DNA of 64,000 nucleotides, from contig NZ_CAKZHV010000058.1 of the NCBI RefSeq assembly GCF_936927845.1, positions 124,001 to 188,000 of the forward strand. The letters are read 5' to 3'. A model generated the notes under the pieces. That model was not told where the DNA came from. It saw nothing but the letters and a program-made list of their open reading frames with translations, and did no database searches. The stretch is from an uncultured Sphingomonas sp. (GTDB lineage: Bacteria; Pseudomonadota; Alphaproteobacteria; Sphingomonadales; Sphingomonadaceae). Positions 61,037-64,000 of this stretch are shown here, one piece after another. A program made the position numbers and the translations under genes. Every line of letters begins with the position of its first letter. Positions within the stretch are counted from its first letter, which is position 1.

Positions 61037-61614
61037 AGGTCCTCCGCCGCCATGCGCACGATCGGCTGCGTCGGGCGGTGATCCGCCATTCGATCAAGCA
61101 GCGCGTCGAACGTGTCGGCCACGATCAGAAGGTCGCGGTGCTGCGCGCGCAGGAAGCCGACCTCGCCCATCTTAACCCAGAACGCGATCAGATGGTCGTA
61201 ATAGCCGCCGGCGTTCAACAGCCCGACCGGATCGGCGTGGTAGCCGAGCTGCGCCCAGCTCAGCGCTTCCCACAATTCGTCCATCGTGCCCGTGCCGCCC
61301 GGCAGCGTGACGAACCCGTCCGACAGGTCGGTGAAGGCGCGCTTGCGTTCGTGCATGCCGCTGACGACGTGGAGCTCGCTAAGCCCGCGGTGCGCGACCT
61401 CGGCGTCGACCAGCGCCTGCGGGATGATGCCGATCACCTCGCCGCCGGCCGCCAGCGCACCATCGGCGACCGCGCCCATCAACCCCAGCCGCCCGCCGCC
61501 GTAGACGAGGCCGATCGCGCGCCGCGCGAGTCCCTCACCCACGTTGCGGGCGAGGTCGACGTAGGAGGGATCGGCGGGCGTGGCGGAGCCACAATAAACG
61601 GCGAGACGCTTCAT
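61033..61614 (-). CDS. LOG family protein (TIGR00730 Rossmann fold)
   Basis: This 193-aa protein of the lysine-decarboxylase-like/LOG family has LAVYCGSATPADPSY at the N-terminus, VYGGGRLGLMGAVADGAL and the signature TLPGGTGTMDELWEALSWAQLG (about residues 108-129). Characterised members are nucleoside 5'-monophosphate phosphoribohydrolases that release adenine-type bases, including cytokinins. It sits inside the carotenoid operon and overlaps crtB; a metabolic link is not known. Confidence 0.9.
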   Translation of the reverse strand: MKRLAVYCGSATPADPSYVDLARNVGEGLARRAIGLVYGGGRLGLMGAVADGALAAGGEVIGIIPQALVDAEVAHRGLSELHVVSGMHERKRAFTDLSDGFVTLPGGTGTMDELWEALSWAQLGYHADPVGLLNAGGYYDHLIAFWVKMGEVGFLRAQHRDLLIVADTFDALLDRMADHRPTQPIVRMAAEDL

Positions 61615-61668
61615 GCCCGCCCCGCTAGGCCAAGCAGCGCACGGCGACAACCGTGCGCCGCGTGAAGG

Positions 61669-63162
61669 TCACGCCGCGACGGGCGTGCGATACCCTTCCA
61701 GCATCAGCGCCGCCGTCGCCTTGGCGCTGCCGACCACGCCCGGAATGCCCGCGCCAGGGTGCGTCCCCGCGCCGGTGAAGAACAGGTTCGAGATCGCGTC
61801 GTCGCGGTTGTGGACGCGGAAATAGGCGCTCTGCGTCAACACGGGTTCGAGGCTGAAGGCGCTGCCCAGATGCGCGTTCAGATCGTGCTGGAAATCGGTT
61901 GGCGCGTAGCTGAACTTGGTGACGATGCGCGAATGGATGTCGGGGATCAGCCGCCGACCGACCTCGTCGAGGATGCGCTTCTCCAGGATCGGCGCGACCG
62001 TTTCCCAATCACCGGTGAACTTGCCCATGTGCGGCACCGGCGCCAGCGCGTAAAAGGTCGAATGCCCCTCCGGTGCGAGACTCGGGTCGGTGACGGTCGG
62101 GTGGTGAAGGTAGAGCGAGAAATCCTCGCTCAAGACGCCGTGATCGTAGATGTCGTCGAGCAGCCCCTTATAGCGCGGGCCGAACAGGATCATGTGGTGC
62201 GGGATGCCGGGCCACGTTCCCGTCACGCCGAAGTGGACCACGAACAGCGACGGCGAGTAGCGCTTGCGCTCCAGCTTCTCCGCGGTCCGCCTGGCCGCGC
62301 CCGACTCGGGCAAGAGGTCGCGGTAGACGTGCATGATGTCGGCATTGGCCGCGACCTGGTCGACCTCCTGCCGATACCCGCCCGCGGTTTCCACCGCCGT
62401 CACGCGGTCGCCCAGCGTCTCGATTCTAGAGACCGGATCGTTCAGGCGCAATTTGCCGCCCAGCCGCTCGAACAACGCGACCATGCCCGCGACGAGCCGG
62501 TTGGTCCCGCCTTGGGCGAACCACACGCCGCCGTCGCGCTCGAGCTTGTGGATCAGCGCGTAGATCGCGCTGGTAGTCATCGGATTGCCGCCGACGAGCA
62601 GGGTGTGGAAGCTGAGCGCCTGCCTGAGCTTCTCGCTTTCAACGAACTTCGACACGATCGAGTAGACCGAGCGCCACGCCTGATATTTGGCGAGCGCGGG
62701 CGCCGCCTTCACCATCGATGCGAAATCGAGAAACGCGACATGGCCGAGCTTCTCGTAACCCTCACGGTACACGCCGGCCGAATAATCGAGAAAGCGGCCA
62801 TAGCCCGCGACATCGGCCGGGTTGAGCTTCGCGATCTCGGCGCGCAGCACCTCGTCGTTGTTGGTGTAATCGAAGCTGGTGCTGTCGGGCCAGTGGAGCC
62901 GGTAGAAGGGCTGCACCGCTTCCAGCACGACGTCGTCGGCCATGCGGTTGCCCGACAGCGCCCACAATTCTTCCAGGCACGCCGGATCGGTGATGACGGT
63001 CGGCCCGGCATCGAAGGTGAAGCCGTCACACTCCCAATAATATGCGCGGCCGCCCGGCTTGTCGCGCGACTCGAGGATCGTTGTCTCGACCCCGGCGGAC
63101 TGGAGCCGGATCGCGAGAGCGAGGCCGCCGAAGCCTGCGCCGATCACCACTGCACGCGTCAT
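61669..63162 (-). CDS. crtI: Phytoene desaturase
   Basis: This 497-aa FAD enzyme converts phytoene to lycopene. The N-terminal dinucleotide motif VVIGAGFGGLALAIRLQSAG is at residues 5-24, and DKPGGRAYYWECDGFTFDAGPTVITDP follows. The C-terminal bacterial CrtI signature is FFTGAGTHPGAGIPGVVGSAKATA. The ATG at 63162 overlaps the crtY stop (ATGA). The open frame extends upstream but without a plausible start. Confidence 0.95.
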   Translation of the reverse strand: MTRAVVIGAGFGGLALAIRLQSAGVETTILESRDKPGGRAYYWECDGFTFDAGPTVITDPACLEELWALSGNRMADDVVLEAVQPFYRLHWPDSTSFDYTNNDEVLRAEIAKLNPADVAGYGRFLDYSAGVYREGYEKLGHVAFLDFASMVKAAPALAKYQAWRSVYSIVSKFVESEKLRQALSFHTLLVGGNPMTTSAIYALIHKLERDGGVWFAQGGTNRLVAGMVALFERLGGKLRLNDPVSRIETLGDRVTAVETAGGYRQEVDQVAANADIMHVYRDLLPESGAARRTAEKLERKRYSPSLFVVHFGVTGTWPGIPHHMILFGPRYKGLLDDIYDHGVLSEDFSLYLHHPTVTDPSLAPEGHSTFYALAPVPHMGKFTGDWETVAPILEKRILDEVGRRLIPDIHSRIVTKFSYAPTDFQHDLNAHLGSAFSLEPVLTQSAYFRVHNRDDAISNLFFTGAGTHPGAGIPGVVGSAKATAALMLEGYRTPVAA

Positions 63163-64000
63163 GATGCATCCTTCAAAGCATGGATCGCGCGCCCGATCGG
63201 GACCGGCGGTTTGCCGGCGAGCACGCGCATCTTGTCGAGCGTCGTCGAACGGCCCGCGTAGAAACGCGACACCAACCCGGGACGAAGGCGGTAGAAACGT
63301 TCCAGCACGCGGTAACGCTCCGCGGGCTCGGCCGCCTTGAACAGCATCAGGTCGAGCATGCGGTAGAATTTGCGCGCACGCCACGCCTGCGCGGCATGGG
63401 CGTGGGTCAGCTCGTGCAAGCCGGCACCCGACAGGTCGTTCGCGTTCGCGATCAGATGCGCGAACCGCACGGCGTCAGGCAGCGAGTAACCGGTCGTCGG
63501 ATGGAACATCCCCGCGCGCCCACCCGCCTTCGCGACCTTGCCGGTCGAGCGCCAGTAGGCCTCGAAATCGCCGCCGAGCACGACGGGCAACACACCGTGT
63601 TCCTCGCGCAGCGGATTGCCGACCGTCCAGCCCTTGGTGCGCGCGTAATCGCCGATCCGCTCGCGGATGGCGGCGCGATCGAGCTCGGGCGTGTCGCTGT
63701 AATAGGTGTCCTCGACCAGCAACGTGTCGGCGGAGAAGGGCAGCAGGTAGACGAAGCGATAGCCGTCGCGCTGCTCGACCGTCGCGTCCATCACCACCGG
63801 GCGCGCAACGCCGTGGCCGGCGGACACGCTCAACTCCTGTCCGACGAACTTCTGCCAGCCGCATTCGAGCGCCGCGAGGTCGCCGGGACCGCGTGCGTCG
63901 ATCACCCCGCGCGCCTCGACCCGGTCACCGTCCGCCAGCACCACCGCGGTCGCGCTGCACGCCAGCACCTTGCGTTCCGTCATCAGCGCAATGCCCGGCA
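63159..64000 (-). CDS. crtY: Lycopene beta-cyclase, 3' part
   Basis: This is the C-terminal 280 residues of a CrtY-type cyclase that closes the beta-ionone rings of lycopene; the frame is open to the right edge. Visible signatures are VIDARGPGD, QKFVGQELS, FVYLLPFSADTLLVEDTYYSD, EEHGVLPVVLGG and GRAGMFHPTTGYSLPDAVRFA. The N-terminal FAD-binding motif lies beyond the window. With crtI and crtB it should give beta-carotene, the base for sphingomonad yellow pigments. Confidence 0.92.
   Translation of the reverse strand, partial: PGIALMTERKVLACSATAVVLADGDRVEARGVIDARGPGDLAALECGWQKFVGQELSVSAGHGVARPVVMDATVEQRDGYRFVYLLPFSADTLLVEDTYYSDTPELDRAAIRERIGDYARTKGWTVGNPLREEHGVLPVVLGGDFEAYWRSTGKVAKAGGRAGMFHPTTGYSLPDAVRFAHLIANANDLSGAGLHELTHAHAAQAWRARKFYRMLDLMLFKAAEPAERYRVLERFYRLRPGLVSRFYAGRSTTLDKMRVLAGKPPVPIGRAIHALKDAS

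Overview
The window is 64 kb of GC-rich, very densely coded DNA. It looks like a chromosomal core segment of an alphaproteobacterium, most likely a sphingomonad (Sphingomonas or a close relative). That assignment is inferred from the gene families: a crtY-crtI-crtB carotenoid operon, an aa3-type cytochrome oxidase locus with SURF1 and Cox11, DUF6489 upstream of mnmE, a large TonB-dependent receptor, and several secreted peptidases. I saw no tRNA, rRNA, CRISPR array, insertion sequence or prophage. No gene-free stretch exceeds about 270 bases. Many neighbouring genes overlap by 1-4 bases (ATGA, GTGA, TGATG), which implies translational coupling.

Layout. 1-2542: DUF6489, mnmE and the start of mnmG (tRNA U34 modification), with a consensus parS partition site over the mnmG start codon. 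2694-5742: a dienelactone hydrolase and ftsK, converging on a hairpin terminator. 5851-14012: a UbiH-type monooxygenase, then a scattered Lhr/PdeM/exonuclease DNA-repair set. It is interleaved with two secreted peptidases and has no adjacent ATP-dependent ligase. 14034-19915: cytochrome c, DUF983, and a cluster of exported hydrolases (amidohydrolase, S10 carboxypeptidase, DUF885). 20114-22499: rpoN and lptB. 22662-24186: a GntA/DcsA-like haem N-hydroxylase gene overlapping a DUF1989 gene, behind an FNR-like box. 24354-30637: fdhD, an FdhF/YdeP molybdoenzyme, an SDR and two acyl-CoA dehydrogenases. 30709-37643: a TonB receptor, a betaine-type ABC importer, an SDR and an unknown exported protein. 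37769-39748: phhB, a zincin, ccmA and ccmB. 39758-50169: a methyltransferase, thrC, SURF1, ctaE, cox11, a 49-aa membrane protein, ctaB, an epoxide-hydrolase-like gene, an L,D-transpeptidase, ctaD and ctaC. 50378-54763: pyrE, pdxJ, acpS, lepB, an AI-2E-type permease and maiA. 54932-58251: a membrane protein, DUF2141, a GT4 glycosyltransferase and a polysaccharide deacetylase. 58358-64000: a PhoD-type phosphatase, crtB, a LOG-family gene, crtI and partial crtY.

Most genes are housekeeping: cell division, respiration, cofactor and amino-acid synthesis, protein secretion and pigment. The least described parts are the GntA-like/DUF1989 pair, the membrane protein/DUF2141/GT4/deacetylase module, and the rearranged Lhr-PdeM repair cluster. 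Three copies of a palindromic repeat (20028, 47138, 60002) sit at gene ends. All functional calls come from reading motifs and family resemblance; no database search was possible.
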